Both the position numbers and the translations under genes were made by a program. The notes below the pieces were generated by a model. That model was not told where the DNA came from. It worked only from the letters and a program-made list of their open reading frames with translations, and made no database searches. From Septoria linicola (lineage: Eukaryota; Ascomycota; Dothideomycetes; Mycosphaerellales; Mycosphaerellaceae): a stretch of DNA of 64,000 nt. Shown one piece after another: positions 10,101 through 19,873 of this stretch; within the stretch, counting starts at the first letter, position 1; every line of letters starts with the position of its first letter. The DNA is taken from contig CP099420.1 in the NCBI GenBank assembly GCA_024114885.1, positions 1,178,001 through 1,242,000 of the forward strand, given 5' to 3'.

Positions 10101-12279
10101 GTCGTTGATTCTGCTTTTGCTTACGTGCGGTAGCAGAAGCGACGATGGAGGCGAAAGGCGCTTCAGCAGTACGATCACGCGTCTGAAGCGGGACGACTGG
10201 CTCGTGATCTTGGTTCGCACTCCGTACACTCCCTAACCTCTGTATTTCAGCCTCCTGCTCAGCAATCTCCTTGTCCCAGATGGAGTCTCTGGTTCCAGTG
10301 TCGTCGCTTGTAGCAGGCCTGAAGTTGGTCATAATAGGTTCGGCTTGAGTCTCGTGAACAAGTGTTGGCTCCGCAGTTCGCATCGTCAAGGGGCTTGCCT
10401 CGACGAACTCGGCATCGGTCAAGCCTGAGATCTCGCTTTCGTTCCTGCCGTGACGTGGAGTGAAACCGATGTTCTGTAGTCCAGTGGCGAGCGGTGGAAG
10501 AGCTCCACCTCCCATTCCAGCGCTTTCCGAAGCTCTGCGCTGCTGAGAAGGCAGCATAGTGATGTCGGAGACCTTGCGCTGCTGTTGCGGCCGCTGTACA
10601 GCTTCACGTTCAGACCGATCAGCTGTCGAAGAGGCAGCTACAGGAGCGACAACTGCGCTCTCTTCGCTTGGTACCTGACTGGGAACGACATCAAGTGGCT
10701 CGCCAACCAACCTGCCATACTGGTCATCAAGCCCCTGCCTCCACGCGTCTCTCACTACTGCACTAGATCTCCTTCTCGAACGCTCAATACTGGCATGTCT
10801 CTCGCCTTCTGCAAAGGTCGTGGCCGTCGGTGCCGGGGAAGGCAGCACGCCTAGTCGTCCATGTTCGCTGTTTCGGTTACGCACGTCAGGGGTCTTCGGC
10901 GGTAGTTGTGCATCAGGCTCGTTCCAGGCCTCGGTACGTTGCGGTGACGTCTGGGTGCCTAGAGCCATGGGCGGAGAGTCTGGCAAAGTGCTCTTGCTTG
11001 GATCCACAGCGACATCTCTGAAGTCCATAAGAGCAAAATCATTGGCAGTGGTCTGCTGGTGCGGGATTCTGGCTGTGAGTTCCGTATCGTTGTGAGTAGC
11101 ATCCGTATCACGAGTCGCCTTTACGGACTGATTGGCGGGAGTCGGTAAGCCTTCATCGCTCAAGAGATTAGAGTGGCTGAGCACAAGACTCGCTGGCCGA
11201 CTGCGACTACCTTCTTTTCTCGTTCGGCTCCAGCTTCTTGCCTTGTCCCGTAGGCGATCAAATACGCCACTGATCGGCCGACTCGATCTGGAGCTCGGAG
11301 TTGAGCTGCCCTCTCTGCGCCTGAAAGCAAGAACAGAAGATGCTGCTGAGGTCCTTCTCGAAAGATCCGGTCTGTTCTCGAATGCTGAAGCTGTAGTCGG
11401 CGCGAGGTTAGTGCTGCTAAGAGGAATCATGGGTGCATCTGAGAAACTACGCTCATGACTCGTGACTGTGTCGATGCCGGGTATTGTCACAATTGGGGGC
11501 GCTGCTTGGTTTCGGGAAGAAGCAGATTCAGTCTCGACCATGGGTGGCGACGCAAAGCGCTCATCCGTGGGCAAAGAAGTCGACGGTACTTGCGTGCTCT
11601 CTGAAAGCGTACTGGGACCGACAGAAGCACGAGGCACTTCTTGGGCTGCCACTGGTGACTGCAGTGCGGCTTCTTCTAGGATTGGCGTGGCTTCCTTGAT
11701 TTCTTGCACGGCCTCGCTTCTTGACTCGACATCACTGATCTGTGCAGCCAGAGCCGATACAGCAGAAGCAGATACTGGTATTGCGGATACGCTAGATGCA
11801 GTCTGGTCAGGAAATATTGTTGCACCAGCATGCCGAACATTATCGGTAGCATGCTCAACCGCGGAATTGTCCTGTACCGCAGCATCACGGTGCGGAACTG
11901 CCATTGAGCCAGGCAACTGCTCGTCCGTAAATGTTGGTGGGCCAAATGCGTTGGTTTCTCGCTGTGTGGGCTGGTCGAAAGTTTCCTGGTCCTCCGAGCG
12001 ATTGTGATTTCCATCCGTGCTACCATTGGCTTCGATAATGTTACTTCGACTACTCCAATCTTCCACAACCCTATTAGCGCCCTCCCTGTCAACGGCAGCG
12101 TCCGATGTTTGTGCTTGTGGTGTCATAGGGCTGATATCAGGCCCGGCCCCATAAAGACGAGCATCCTGGCTGGCAGGAGTAGGCGCTCCAAAAGTAGGCA
12201 TAGTCGCAGCTACTGGCACAGTGTCCTGGGATGTAATCGCCGCCGATCTGTAGTCCGACACTGCACGACTACTTTGCAT
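7192..12279 (-). CDS. giant intrinsically disordered protein, unknown function
   Basis: 1695 residues in one uninterrupted frame, rich in Ser, Pro, Gln, Thr and Arg, with no globular domain that I recognise. Basic patches such as SGPKKKRFSGLKSFLGRSG (around residue 1190) and a helix-prone MHSYEDYERARKREMAAY segment stand out. The C-terminal 300 residues are Gln/Tyr/Pro/Gly-rich (QQQQGWYPRQRPRD, PPYSPQQQAPYDW), a prion-like composition, and the protein ends GQEWDPYSGRR. The frame remains open upstream of the ATG to 12405, reading VPPPSSTKRSPSAFSKL just after a TTAACAG acceptor, so at least one 5' exon is probably missing from this model; an ATG at 12445 followed by GTAAGT at 12419 is a candidate. 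The next gene upstream on the same strand is a similar giant disordered protein. Confidence 0.65.
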   Translation of the reverse strand: MQSSRAVSDYRSAAITSQDTVPVAATMPTFGAPTPASQDARLYGAGPDISPMTPQAQTSDAAVDREGANRVVEDWSSRSNIIEANGSTDGNHNRSEDQETFDQPTQRETNAFGPPTFTDEQLPGSMAVPHRDAAVQDNSAVEHATDNVRHAGATIFPDQTASSVSAIPVSASAVSALAAQISDVESRSEAVQEIKEATPILEEAALQSPVAAQEVPRASVGPSTLSESTQVPSTSLPTDERFASPPMVETESASSRNQAAPPIVTIPGIDTVTSHERSFSDAPMIPLSSTNLAPTTASAFENRPDLSRRTSAASSVLAFRRREGSSTPSSRSSRPISGVFDRLRDKARSWSRTRKEGSRSRPASLVLSHSNLLSDEGLPTPANQSVKATRDTDATHNDTELTARIPHQQTTANDFALMDFRDVAVDPSKSTLPDSPPMALGTQTSPQRTEAWNEPDAQLPPKTPDVRNRNSEHGRLGVLPSPAPTATTFAEGERHASIERSRRRSSAVVRDAWRQGLDDQYGRLVGEPLDVVPSQVPSEESAVVAPVAASSTADRSEREAVQRPQQQRKVSDITMLPSQQRRASESAGMGGGALPPLATGLQNIGFTPRHGRNESEISGLTDAEFVEASPLTMRTAEPTLVHETQAEPIMTNFRPATSDDTGTRDSIWDKEIAEQEAEIQRLGSVRSANQDHEPVVPLQTRDRTAEAPFASIVASATARKQKQNQRLVETQRNPYVLSDSRKTSAGNPEGATDKWEDARSEVSAEEGALHNSYSVHQSTNPSISRRSSVSSIGANAAAKLSDSRAPSEHRNSELGTTAEATAHSSRPTTAPSSKCQRDVPVLFDNGRAATHQPLLDIEEPMSAQAVPAGPSDASPTVQQSSSEQQSVRPDHARTVSQGLLPGVRPPSLGSSDFQKRFSQRLYAQRPDMGERPLSYMTLPRDKGGFVRERIDTGAAGSKRQSLVLGSTETQQTLPAPPAPAEENTIPAADISALSGPPAGTPPFQQHPVFRNSVVDVQPTEYERMRSTSRQGGVLTSPGLTEGPTSPSGEAGYFRNPQPFTSAIPGRNVISDNHGLEDVHAWGETVAIPRDEVPSAGIKQARRRSGMWNAFTNRRTSTGAKLDVVEPIAPLASLENSDAIGANITAGEPERYETVKKGGKKTLQKPQRASSSAVKLTESGPKKKRFSGLKSFLGRSGTTVGESSGNTRIRSSSQSRADDRSRKLQKIAPVAPVPPPQYHQPGNPATVKGGMHSYEDYERARKREMAAYAEQSGRQTSRAAAPSSPMDQERTPTGHPPADGWYGPSSHKTHQDDIGRAHTTDQVSALQHDEASLREDRPAARVPEAFRPVEASFNRSVEPIGPPPGHTPPMRDFGPSEEQQQQYSAGRQERYGSDGSVPVSGRSDYYHAGQRPFGSMSAISPVQPTLPPIQTQGRVVSAGTAMARSPAKDYADQQTPFAINMPGGSRPGSRDVSRGDGQHYQYAETSPPRMQSSQYSQQSQPYSRSSEDRYTPATRPHNGFNYEGRDHTEQQGYDDGRGYPSPPYSPQQQAPYDWMSRQALNQGQQYSHPSQAPMYQSRVEAGATQQQQQGWYPRQRPRDAYPPSADQQHRRYYSQGSQPPQHHSPPKPTYGSMQRMQQQRQYMRGEDGGVDYRARRPSTGYSGRRDDPAVGEDEVDMIMRGASYPGQEWDPYSGRR

Positions 12280-12445
12280 ATGTAAGTCTCTTTCGGGCGA
12301 GGTAGAAGGCTTGGGGCCAGGCTTTAGGGTAATGGAAGACGTCGAAAGAGACCTTAACTTCGAGAATGCAGAAGGAGACCTCTTCGTCGAAGATGGTGGA
12401 GGAACCTGTTAAGACTTACCGTAAGCTTCTGTTCAGCACTTTCAT
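12280..12445 (-). other. probable 5' coding extension and first exon of the disordered protein gene
   Basis: In the frame of the 1695-residue protein the sequence stays open from 12279 to 12405 and encodes a basic Ser/Pro-rich stretch like the rest of the protein. It is bounded by CAG at 12406-12408 and an in-frame TAA just beyond. Further upstream an ATG at 12445 sits in a CAACAACATG context after a pyrimidine-rich leader, followed by GTAAGT at 12419-12414. The obvious donor and acceptor are only 14 bases apart, too close for a normal intron, so the exact join is unresolved. Confidence 0.4.
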
Positions 12446-12796
12446 GTTGTTGTGGTGAGTGCGGCGAAGGGAAGCGTAGGTGAAGAGGGGATGGACAGTT
12501 GTGAAAAGTTATCGATTGATGGAAACATTAGGATGATGCAGTGATGATCAGTAATAGAAGAGGAGAAGATGATGATCGTATCGCTGTCGTAAAGGTGTCT
12601 TCAATGCTTGTGATCCTCGTTGCAGCCCTGCCATGCCAACATTATCTGTGCTCGCCTTGAAGCTGCACGCCCTGGTCGTCATGCCTGGAGCGCGAGATCT
12701 CAGCAACAGAGCAACAAATTGATGCCTTGAGTTTCAGGGTAGGGTGCAGATGCGAAGTGCCGGTTGTGGAGGCAAAGAAGAAGTAGAAAGAATGAA

Positions 12797-15700
12797 TCAT
12801 ACCTCGCCACCCTTGCCTCGCACAGATCCTCCAAATCTCGATCGACCTTTGGCGAGCAGACCTTTTGCACCTGTGCTGGCTTTGCTTCCAAAGACACCTG
12901 CATTCTTCATGAATTCTTTGCCCTTCTGTTGCATCTGCTGCTGCACACGATCGAGGTCAACGCCGCCTGATCCGCCAGCAGTGTCGCTGCTTGCCAGACC
13001 ATTAGAAGGCCCTGTTGCACCAGTCGAAGCAGTACGGCCTTGTCCATCGACTGGCGCACCTGATCCGGATGCAAAGCGGCTCTTTAAACCTGTTAGATTC
13101 ATACTCGGTGCTGCAGCACGATGTCCTCGCTTCCACTGATTAGTCCCAGCCGCCGTGACACTTGGCTCCAGCGGGGGCGGTTTGCCCATTTCTGCTGTCT
13201 CAAGAACATCTGGGTGGCGTGCAGTCATTGCTTGCAACCAGTCTCCAAGTCCCGTGTTCATGTCGGCAAACGTGCGTCGAGTGTCATTGTAAGTCTTGAT
13301 GCGGTCATCGGCGTCCTTGATCTGGAGGATATTGCGGAAAGCTGGGATCTGGCCGTGAGACTGGCCTGAGCTCTTTGGACGGATTGGCGATGTCGCTGCT
13401 GCTGTAGTGGATGGAGCGTAGACCGTCTCCTGGGTCGAATCAGCAGAGTAAGACGGTATTCGTGGGCTTTTCTCGGAGATTGGCGAGGGCGCCAACTCGT
13501 GAAGTGACTGTGAGGGACTTCCAGGTTCGATGGTAGTCTCGGGAATGAGATGCTCAGGGGCTCTCGCGACAGGTGACGCAGGACTCTTCACGCGTTGCGA
13601 GAGTGATCGCACTATCTCTCCCTCTGCAGCCGCAGCTTCTGGTCTCTTAATCTCGGGCACGGAGAGTGGTCCGCCGACAGTGCCAGAAAGCTCAGGAAGG
13701 CGGTCACCGGCAGGTGTATCCGGACTCAAGGCTCCATCCTCGGGATTCATGATGTGCAGTTGCTTGCTTCTTGGCCGCTCGTATGCAGCTTCGGGCTTAA
13801 TCTCCGGGCTCTTTGGCTCTTCGCGGAGAGGCGCGCTGTTCTCCCAGCTGAAACGAGTATTCAATAGACCAGGCTTTGTGGATGCTGTCTTCGCATTTGA
13901 GACTACCGTGGCTGCCGCTGCACCAAGGCCTGGCGCGCCAGCGGCGGCAGCAGGGAATGCTGAACCACCATGTTCGTCACGTCGTGCGTTGTCGGGTGCA
14001 TTCAATGCATCTTGCGTGCGTACAGTGTTGTCTGCTGTGCTGTCGAGACTCCGCACGATCTCTTCACGAATGCGATCATCCTCGGCAGAGTCACCAGACA
14101 CATGGCTTAGATGCTGTGAAGTGGCATTTCGTGGCGCGATGCCATGCTCTGGGCTAGGCTCGCGACTCCGCACACGCAGCGGCGCAACAGTGTTGAAATA
14201 GCCAGCGTTCAGCCCACTCTCGCTGCTGGCATTCGCTTCGGCTTTGGGCGTATCCTTAGGCAATGGTGTTGGCACCGCAGAAGAAGCCACTGAAGTCGGG
14301 GCTTCTGTGCTGTCGGTCTCGTGCCTCCAAAGTGGCGGGGCGATAGAAACATCTCCATATGCACGTTTTGGAAGAGCTTCAGACTGATCCACAGGAGCGG
14401 GCGCTTCTTTGGAGGCAAAGTCGCGTGTCTGATGACCGACTCCGTATTGACCCATAAGCGCAGCGCCCAATTGGCTACCGAAGTCCCTTGCTGCATCGAT
14501 AGGCGATCGTGTAGTCGTGGTTGGCTGTGCGCCCTGTAGCTGATGTTTCTTCGTCGTTGGGGTGAGATCGATGGGCTCGTCAGGAGATGGCACATCCCGA
14601 GTGGCAAGTTGAGGTGGTGCTTCGACGGCTGGCGTGGGTGCTTCGCTGTTGATCCAACCTCCTGGCAAGTCTGGTCGGAAGCTCTCCTCTCGGCCCATTT
14701 CTGGTCTTAGAGTAGTGCTTCTAGCAGAGGGGTCCACTTCTTGACCCAGCTGGCTCTGACCAGTAGTAGCTCTTTTCAGTTTTGGCTGCTTTGCATCATC
14801 GGTGAAAGTACTCCATCCAGACTTGCTCGAGCCAATGCTCGCTGCAGAGTTCCGACGGCTGTCGTCATGAATTTGATGGTACTTGTCAGCGATCTCACGA
14901 ACACGGCTCTTAGCGGGACTGTCAGATCTCGTTGGAGTGCTACCTCTGGCAGGGCTCGCGCCGGGCATGTTGTGGGTTCGGAGAAAGAGATCACGGCTGT
15001 CCTTGCTCTCTTGGGCGGCTTCAGCCAGCTCGGGCGAGCTTGGGTCCTTGTCCGGGGATGAATTGATGGTGTCCGCGAGATCGGCTTCTCGGACGCTGTA
15101 GTCGGTGTTGCTGCGTCCACGACCAGTGATCGGAACAGCAGGACTCACAGCAGAAGTGCTGTAGGCTGTTGGTGCGGCCTCGCTAGCTGGTGTTTCGACT
15201 GGATGCAGATCAGGCTGCACAATCTCAGCGCCTTGATCGACTACATCTGGATCGTCGGCGCCAATGACACCAGAAAGAGGTGTGCTGAGTCTCCTAGACT
15301 CAACGGTCTCTAACGCAGGTGTGCGTGCCGGGGATGTACCAGATGACGGCGGGTCGAGACTTCGACGGTATCCAGGCTCGAAAGAAGCGGGTCCATGTTC
15401 GCCGTTTGCATTTCTGCTGTGACCAGGGGAAGGTTTGCGTGCGACTCTACCTGCACCCACAACCTCGGAGCCAGGCCGCGATGTGGTCGGAGTGATAGAA
15501 GTCTCTTCCACAATTGGCGGCACCTGCCCATCACGTTGCCTCTGAGTAAGTGCCGCAGTGGCCGTAGACGGTACACGACTCATGATCGGACTAATGCCTG
15601 CAGTGGAGGAAGTATCACTACGCCCAACTCCGGCGCCCGGCGTGGACCCTGAGTTGTCACGCGACAGAGACGCGTCGTTCTGGTCAAAGGCTTGGTGCAC

Positions 15701-16792
15701 AGCGGAGCGGAAGCCGACAGATGGTTGGTGTTGCAGCCCATCTTCTTGCTGTCGTTCGGCCAAGATCTCCGCTGCTGGATCATTGCCAGGCCCTGCCCTC
15801 GTTGAAGTGGGCGTAGGCTGAATCGAGCTGGATGCTGTGGCTAAGCCCGCTGTATTGAGACCAGGAGGCGACTGTCTGGATGGCACAGGCGCGTCCTCCG
15901 CAGCTTTAGGGCTGGTCAGGGTCAGGATCTCGTCGCCAAAGCCAGAAAAGCGAGACACGAGTGGTAGTGTAGGACTTGCGCCTCGCGTTCGTGATGTCGC
16001 ACTGCCTTCGAATTGCGTATCGGGAAGGAATGGCTCATTGCCAGATCGTTCCTTCACGTGCGGCTGATATGTACGCGGGTAGAGCACACTCTCACGCTGC
16101 TCCTGCACGGGCTCCAAGTCTGCTCTGCGCTCCGCCGATGTGACTCTGTCCAGGGCGTCGATGCTGGGTCTGCCGCTTTCCTCGCTCTCCCGACGTTTCT
16201 CATCCTCCATCCGTTTGTAGATGTCACTGGGTCTTATAAAGGGAAGCGGCTTATCAGCACCGACATTGACAGCAGGGTTGGTAACACTTTCGGCGATCGC
16301 TTTTGCCTCGGCAGCTTCCTGCTGTGCCTCGTACGTGTTGCCGCCCATGCTGCTCTTGCGCGGTGGGAAGAAGCCAGGTGGCGCGGCCACAGCTTCTCGC
16401 GACGCGCTCGCTCGGAGTGGAGGAGGTGCCTGGTCGGGATTCGTGAAATCGCGCGGTCGTGATCGGCTTCGAGGGAAGTCATTGCTGCCTCGCCCGCCAC
16501 TCGCCGCGCTCGCCGGCGCCTGCTGGTATGCTGGGAACGGTGCAGACACGGATCGCATGCCATCATCTCCACGATCGAAGCTCTGTTTCCTCAGCCTTTG
16601 TGAAGGCAGCGCCGAAGCTTGTGAGGGAAGTGGCGGTGGTGCAGCCTCTTCCTGTCCTCCATAATCGTCATATGGATCATAGTCTCCCCAGTCGTCGCCA
16701 TCGTAGGTATTCTTCGGCGCCGTGTTCCACTTCTGAGTGCGATGCCTGCCTGGCACCGTCTTGAAAGACAGCGGATTGTTGTTGTTGGCCAT
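12797..16792 (-). CDS. large disordered protein with conserved ends, unknown function
   Basis: 1331 residues, one exon. It starts MANNNNPLSFKTVPGRHRTQ and continues with an acidic DGDDWGDYDPYDDYGGQ motif that looks conserved rather than random. The middle 1000 residues are Ser/Pro/Ala/Glu-rich and disordered. Near the C-terminus a short, probably helical region (IPAFRNILQIKDADDRIKTY followed by FADMNTGLGDWLQAM) and a glycine/basic tail (FGSKASTGAKGLLAK) look ordered. I cannot name the family. The ending KGGEV is followed at once by GTATGA, so a small 3' exon is possible. It lies 350-520 bases upstream of the other giant disordered gene on the same strand and divergent from the syntaxin gene. 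Confidence 0.7.
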   Translation of the reverse strand: MANNNNPLSFKTVPGRHRTQKWNTAPKNTYDGDDWGDYDPYDDYGGQEEAAPPPLPSQASALPSQRLRKQSFDRGDDGMRSVSAPFPAYQQAPASAASGGRGSNDFPRSRSRPRDFTNPDQAPPPLRASASREAVAAPPGFFPPRKSSMGGNTYEAQQEAAEAKAIAESVTNPAVNVGADKPLPFIRPSDIYKRMEDEKRRESEESGRPSIDALDRVTSAERRADLEPVQEQRESVLYPRTYQPHVKERSGNEPFLPDTQFEGSATSRTRGASPTLPLVSRFSGFGDEILTLTSPKAAEDAPVPSRQSPPGLNTAGLATASSSIQPTPTSTRAGPGNDPAAEILAERQQEDGLQHQPSVGFRSAVHQAFDQNDASLSRDNSGSTPGAGVGRSDTSSTAGISPIMSRVPSTATAALTQRQRDGQVPPIVEETSITPTTSRPGSEVVGAGRVARKPSPGHSRNANGEHGPASFEPGYRRSLDPPSSGTSPARTPALETVESRRLSTPLSGVIGADDPDVVDQGAEIVQPDLHPVETPASEAAPTAYSTSAVSPAVPITGRGRSNTDYSVREADLADTINSSPDKDPSSPELAEAAQESKDSRDLFLRTHNMPGASPARGSTPTRSDSPAKSRVREIADKYHQIHDDSRRNSAASIGSSKSGWSTFTDDAKQPKLKRATTGQSQLGQEVDPSARSTTLRPEMGREESFRPDLPGGWINSEAPTPAVEAPPQLATRDVPSPDEPIDLTPTTKKHQLQGAQPTTTTRSPIDAARDFGSQLGAALMGQYGVGHQTRDFASKEAPAPVDQSEALPKRAYGDVSIAPPLWRHETDSTEAPTSVASSAVPTPLPKDTPKAEANASSESGLNAGYFNTVAPLRVRSREPSPEHGIAPRNATSQHLSHVSGDSAEDDRIREEIVRSLDSTADNTVRTQDALNAPDNARRDEHGGSAFPAAAAGAPGLGAAAATVVSNAKTASTKPGLLNTRFSWENSAPLREEPKSPEIKPEAAYERPRSKQLHIMNPEDGALSPDTPAGDRLPELSGTVGGPLSVPEIKRPEAAAAEGEIVRSLSQRVKSPASPVARAPEHLIPETTIEPGSPSQSLHELAPSPISEKSPRIPSYSADSTQETVYAPSTTAAATSPIRPKSSGQSHGQIPAFRNILQIKDADDRIKTYNDTRRTFADMNTGLGDWLQAMTARHPDVLETAEMGKPPPLEPSVTAAGTNQWKRGHRAAAPSMNLTGLKSRFASGSGAPVDGQGRTASTGATGPSNGLASSDTAGGSGGVDLDRVQQQMQQKGKEFMKNAGVFGSKASTGAKGLLAKGRSRFGGSVRGKGGEV

Positions 16793-17609
16793 GGCGGCCT
16801 ACACACGCGTCCTTTCCTCCGATGTGCTGTAGCAATGTCGTTGATAGTATTATGTGGGCATGGCAAAAGTAATGGTGCCACGTCAATGCTGCGCGGTTGG
16901 AGGCGCAGTCAATGGAACGAGCAGATCAAGCAGGCAGGACGATCAGCTGGACCTGGAATCCCAAACGGACGGCGGAAACGGTCAAAGGGACGCGAGTCGC
17001 ACAACAAACCGCACCGCTTGCAAATGACCTCGTCACACGCGAGATCCGCTCACACAAATGTATTAGTGATTATATGGAGGAGAGGAAGGGAGATGTGTAG
17101 AAAGGAGGTGGTGGTGGTAGAAGTTGGCAGCAGAATACGCTGATGTCGTCGAGATCCGAGACACGAATCCTCCGCGTAGGTCTGTACGATCAATTCACTC
17201 ACGCATCGATCTGCAGGTGTAGGTGTAGCGCTGGAAGGCAGTCCAACACAGTATCCTCTTTGGCCGTACAGGCCACACTCTCACTTGTAGTACTTGCGTG
17301 AGACGGGCGATATGTGTGCAGCGTTCGCCCTTTGTTCCATCTCATCTTGAACGACACGCTTTCTTGGCGCAACGTGGACGTGAACCCGACTTCTATTCTC
17401 GGCCTCCCTGCAAACCATTGCCGACGTCCATACAATTCTACACCACGACGACACCCGCCCATTCGCCATAGCAGATTCGACTAGCCTGGCATAGCGAACT
17501 TATCACTAGCCACGACCACCACAGACCTGTATAGCGACTGCCTACTCGAGTGCCTAGACCGGCCAGGTGGCCACCTCCTCCTTCCACCGCTGCAACAGAG
17601 ACAAATACC
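16793..17609. other. divergent promoter region of the disordered-protein and syntaxin genes
   Basis: About 800 bases between two divergent starts. No open frame of coding character was seen. A CT/CA-rich stretch precedes the syntaxin ATG, consistent with a fungal leader. Confidence 0.5.
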
Positions 17610-18680
17610 ATGCTCACCATGTCTTCTCACGCCTCGATCCAAGACCGCACTCCGGAGTTCCGCTCGATCCTCCAGCAGGCGCAGAAATCGCTCGCCCGTC
17701 AACGGAAACAGCCTCTCGGCGCACAATCGCAACCTCTCATACCGCAACAAAATGGCACTGCAACGCCCCCGACTCGAGCGCAACGAAGTGAATTTGCGCG
17801 GAACGCAGCAGGCATTGGTCGAGGCATTTCAGCGACTATGGGCAAACTGCAGAGATTGGGCGAACTGGCCAAGCGGAAAACGCTCTTTGACGACAGACCG
17901 GTCGAGATCGCCGAATTGACGTACGTGATTAAGCAGGATTTGGCGGGTTTGAATCAGCAAATTGGCAATTTACAGCAATTGCAACGTGCACAAAATGGAC
18001 AGAGCGCGGGCGGTGCGGTGCAACAGGAGGGCGAGCATAACAAGAATGTCGTCATGCTGCTACAAGGGAGACTGGCAGATGTGGGTGTCAACTTCAAGGA
18101 AGTGCTGGAAGTGCGCACAAAAAACATTCAGGCAAGTCGAAGCCGGCAGGAGAACTTTGTAGGCGAAGTGGGGAGGAGCAGTGCCGCACAGGAACGACTA
18201 GAACCAGGGCGGACAGACTCGCCTCTATATCAGACCCCCAGCCGAGGAAGAAGTCCCAAGCCAGGGCGGACTGCATCCAATCAAGGCCAAGACCTCCTCT
18301 CCCTTGAGCCCTCGAGCAGCTCCGCCCTCTACTCTGGCACTGGCGCTCCGATTCAGGCGTCACAATCCCAGCTGCAGCTCATGGAGGAGGGCTCCTCAAA
18401 CAGCTATGTACAACAACGTGGCGAGGCGATTGAAGCCATCGAGAGGACCATCAATGAACTCGGTGGCATTTTCGGTCAACTGGCTCAGATGGTCTCGGAA
18501 CAAGCGGAGCAGATTCAACGAATCGATGCCAATACCGACGACGTGGTGGACAATGTCGAAGGCGCGCAACGAGAGCTGATGAAGTACTGGTCACGAGTGC
18601 AAGGCAATCGCTGGCTGATTGCGAAAATGTTCGGAGTGCTGATGATCTTCTTTTTGTTGTGGGTTCTTGTGGCAGGGTAG
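17610..18680 (+). CDS. SED5: syntaxin 5 homologue, Qa-SNARE of the ER-Golgi step
   Basis: Sed5 is the Golgi Qa-SNARE that pairs with ER-derived vesicle SNAREs and is held by the SM protein Sly1. The N-terminus carries the Sly1-binding peptide: SIQDRTPEFRSIL directly after the start. A helical Habc-type region follows (residues about 60-190), then a Ser/Pro linker, the SNARE helix (about 270-330, RGEAIEAIERTINELGGIF) with the zero-layer glutamine in EQAEQIQRIDAN, and a C-terminal membrane anchor (MFGVLMIFFLLWVLVAG). No intron. I start at 17610 (MLTMSSHAS); the frame opens at 17550, and 17619 (MSSHAS) would place the Sly1 peptide closest to the terminus. Length about 356 residues fits fungal Sed5. 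Confidence 0.93.
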   Translation: MLTMSSHASIQDRTPEFRSILQQAQKSLARQRKQPLGAQSQPLIPQQNGTATPPTRAQRSEFARNAAGIGRGISATMGKLQRLGELAKRKTLFDDRPVEIAELTYVIKQDLAGLNQQIGNLQQLQRAQNGQSAGGAVQQEGEHNKNVVMLLQGRLADVGVNFKEVLEVRTKNIQASRSRQENFVGEVGRSSAAQERLEPGRTDSPLYQTPSRGRSPKPGRTASNQGQDLLSLEPSSSSALYSGTGAPIQASQSQLQLMEEGSSNSYVQQRGEAIEAIERTINELGGIFGQLAQMVSEQAEQIQRIDANTDDVVDNVEGAQRELMKYWSRVQGNRWLIAKMFGVLMIFFLLWVLVAG

Positions 18681-18849
18681 TTTTGTATCGAGAACAGGAG
18701 CGAAGAGTACAAAAGCCCTCAGATGGGCGCGAATAGAGATAGACGAGGTTGGTCTTCTCTTCTTGGATATGTTCTTGCGGTTTCGAAGGACTCTGTCAGA
18801 CTAGTGTACAGATGGTCGTTTTGCTTCTTCAGAGTAATTATGATCGCTT

Positions 18850-19873
18850 AATATGTACGAAAACGAGACGCGCTGGGCGTGGACGTTGTTTCTTTCCAGG
18901 GCCCTTCCACGCTGGATCCATCTGCTGCCCTCCTCGACTGAAGACGAGCGACTGATTGGGATCGAAGGATATAGCTCAGGCTGCCCTGACGACCGACATG
19001 GCCTTGCGTAATTCGGCAGTCAGAATATATCGTAAAGCGAGCTTGCTTGGTTTGGCTGCGTTGCAAGATCTGTCAAGTTGTCCGAGCGTTTACCAAGCGC
19101 GCTATTTCGAAGACAGCCCATCGCACCTGCCATTCTTGGAAGAACAGACCTCGGAACACAGCAAGACAAGTACGCGGGACAGGATTACGCACCTTCCTGC
19201 GACAGCGCCTTTGATACCGGAGGTGTCGCGGCTGTACATGGCACGATGATAACCTCGATATGGCTTGGGACCCGTGCTTTCCACCCCTTGCGCTCATACA
19301 GCATATCGAGCGCATGCTGGCGCTTGCCAGCCATTCTCGTGGATCAGGTCATCAGCAGTCATATCGCCATGGTCGCAGCCAGTGTGTGGGTAGTGGCGGC
19401 CATTGCGCTCAGGTCGCCACTTCCCCATCTCAGCTTTCCCTTCTCTTGCTTCGTCGACTCCTTCATCCGACATACCAACAAGGCACAACACCAACGGAGC
19501 ACTAACAGCAGCCAACATTGGACTAACCTTACACACATCCAGGTCGAACGCAATCTTCCAGAGCTTTAACGCGCCACGCAGGCCACGGGCACCACTGCTC
19601 AAGCGGGACAAAGCGACGTACGACGGCGCATCGGCAGAGTCAATTCGCGAGATGAAGGCGATATCTTCTTCGCGATACTCTTCAGCGAGGACACTGGGAA
19701 AGAATGAGAAGCATGAAGGACTGGCGTGGTGCCACCTCTTCTTCAGCCGAAGGCAGAGAAGATCGCAACATAGCTGATTTGATCACTGCAGAGGAAGACA
19801 ACATCGTTGTAGCGCTCATTGCCGACTTTAAGAAGAAGCTGTTTGAGCCGGTCAGAATGAGTGAACAACCCCT
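18850..19873 (-). pseudogene. degraded coding remnants, unknown family
   Basis: Three stretches on the minus strand read like real protein but in different frames. 19743-19873 includes DRLKQLLLKVGNERYNDVVF and ends at a TGA. 19528-19690 includes LAEEYREEDIAFISRIDS and ends DLDVCK before GTTAGT. 19190-19334 starts MAGKRQHALDMLYERKGW and includes EVIIVPCTAATPPVSK. Weaker readable pieces continue to about 18850 with an in-frame TGA. No splice sites join them in a consistent phase, so I read this as a decayed gene or genes. Alternatively it is a functional gene with frameshift errors. I do not recognise a family. No gene is seen between 18681 and 18850. Confidence 0.35.
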
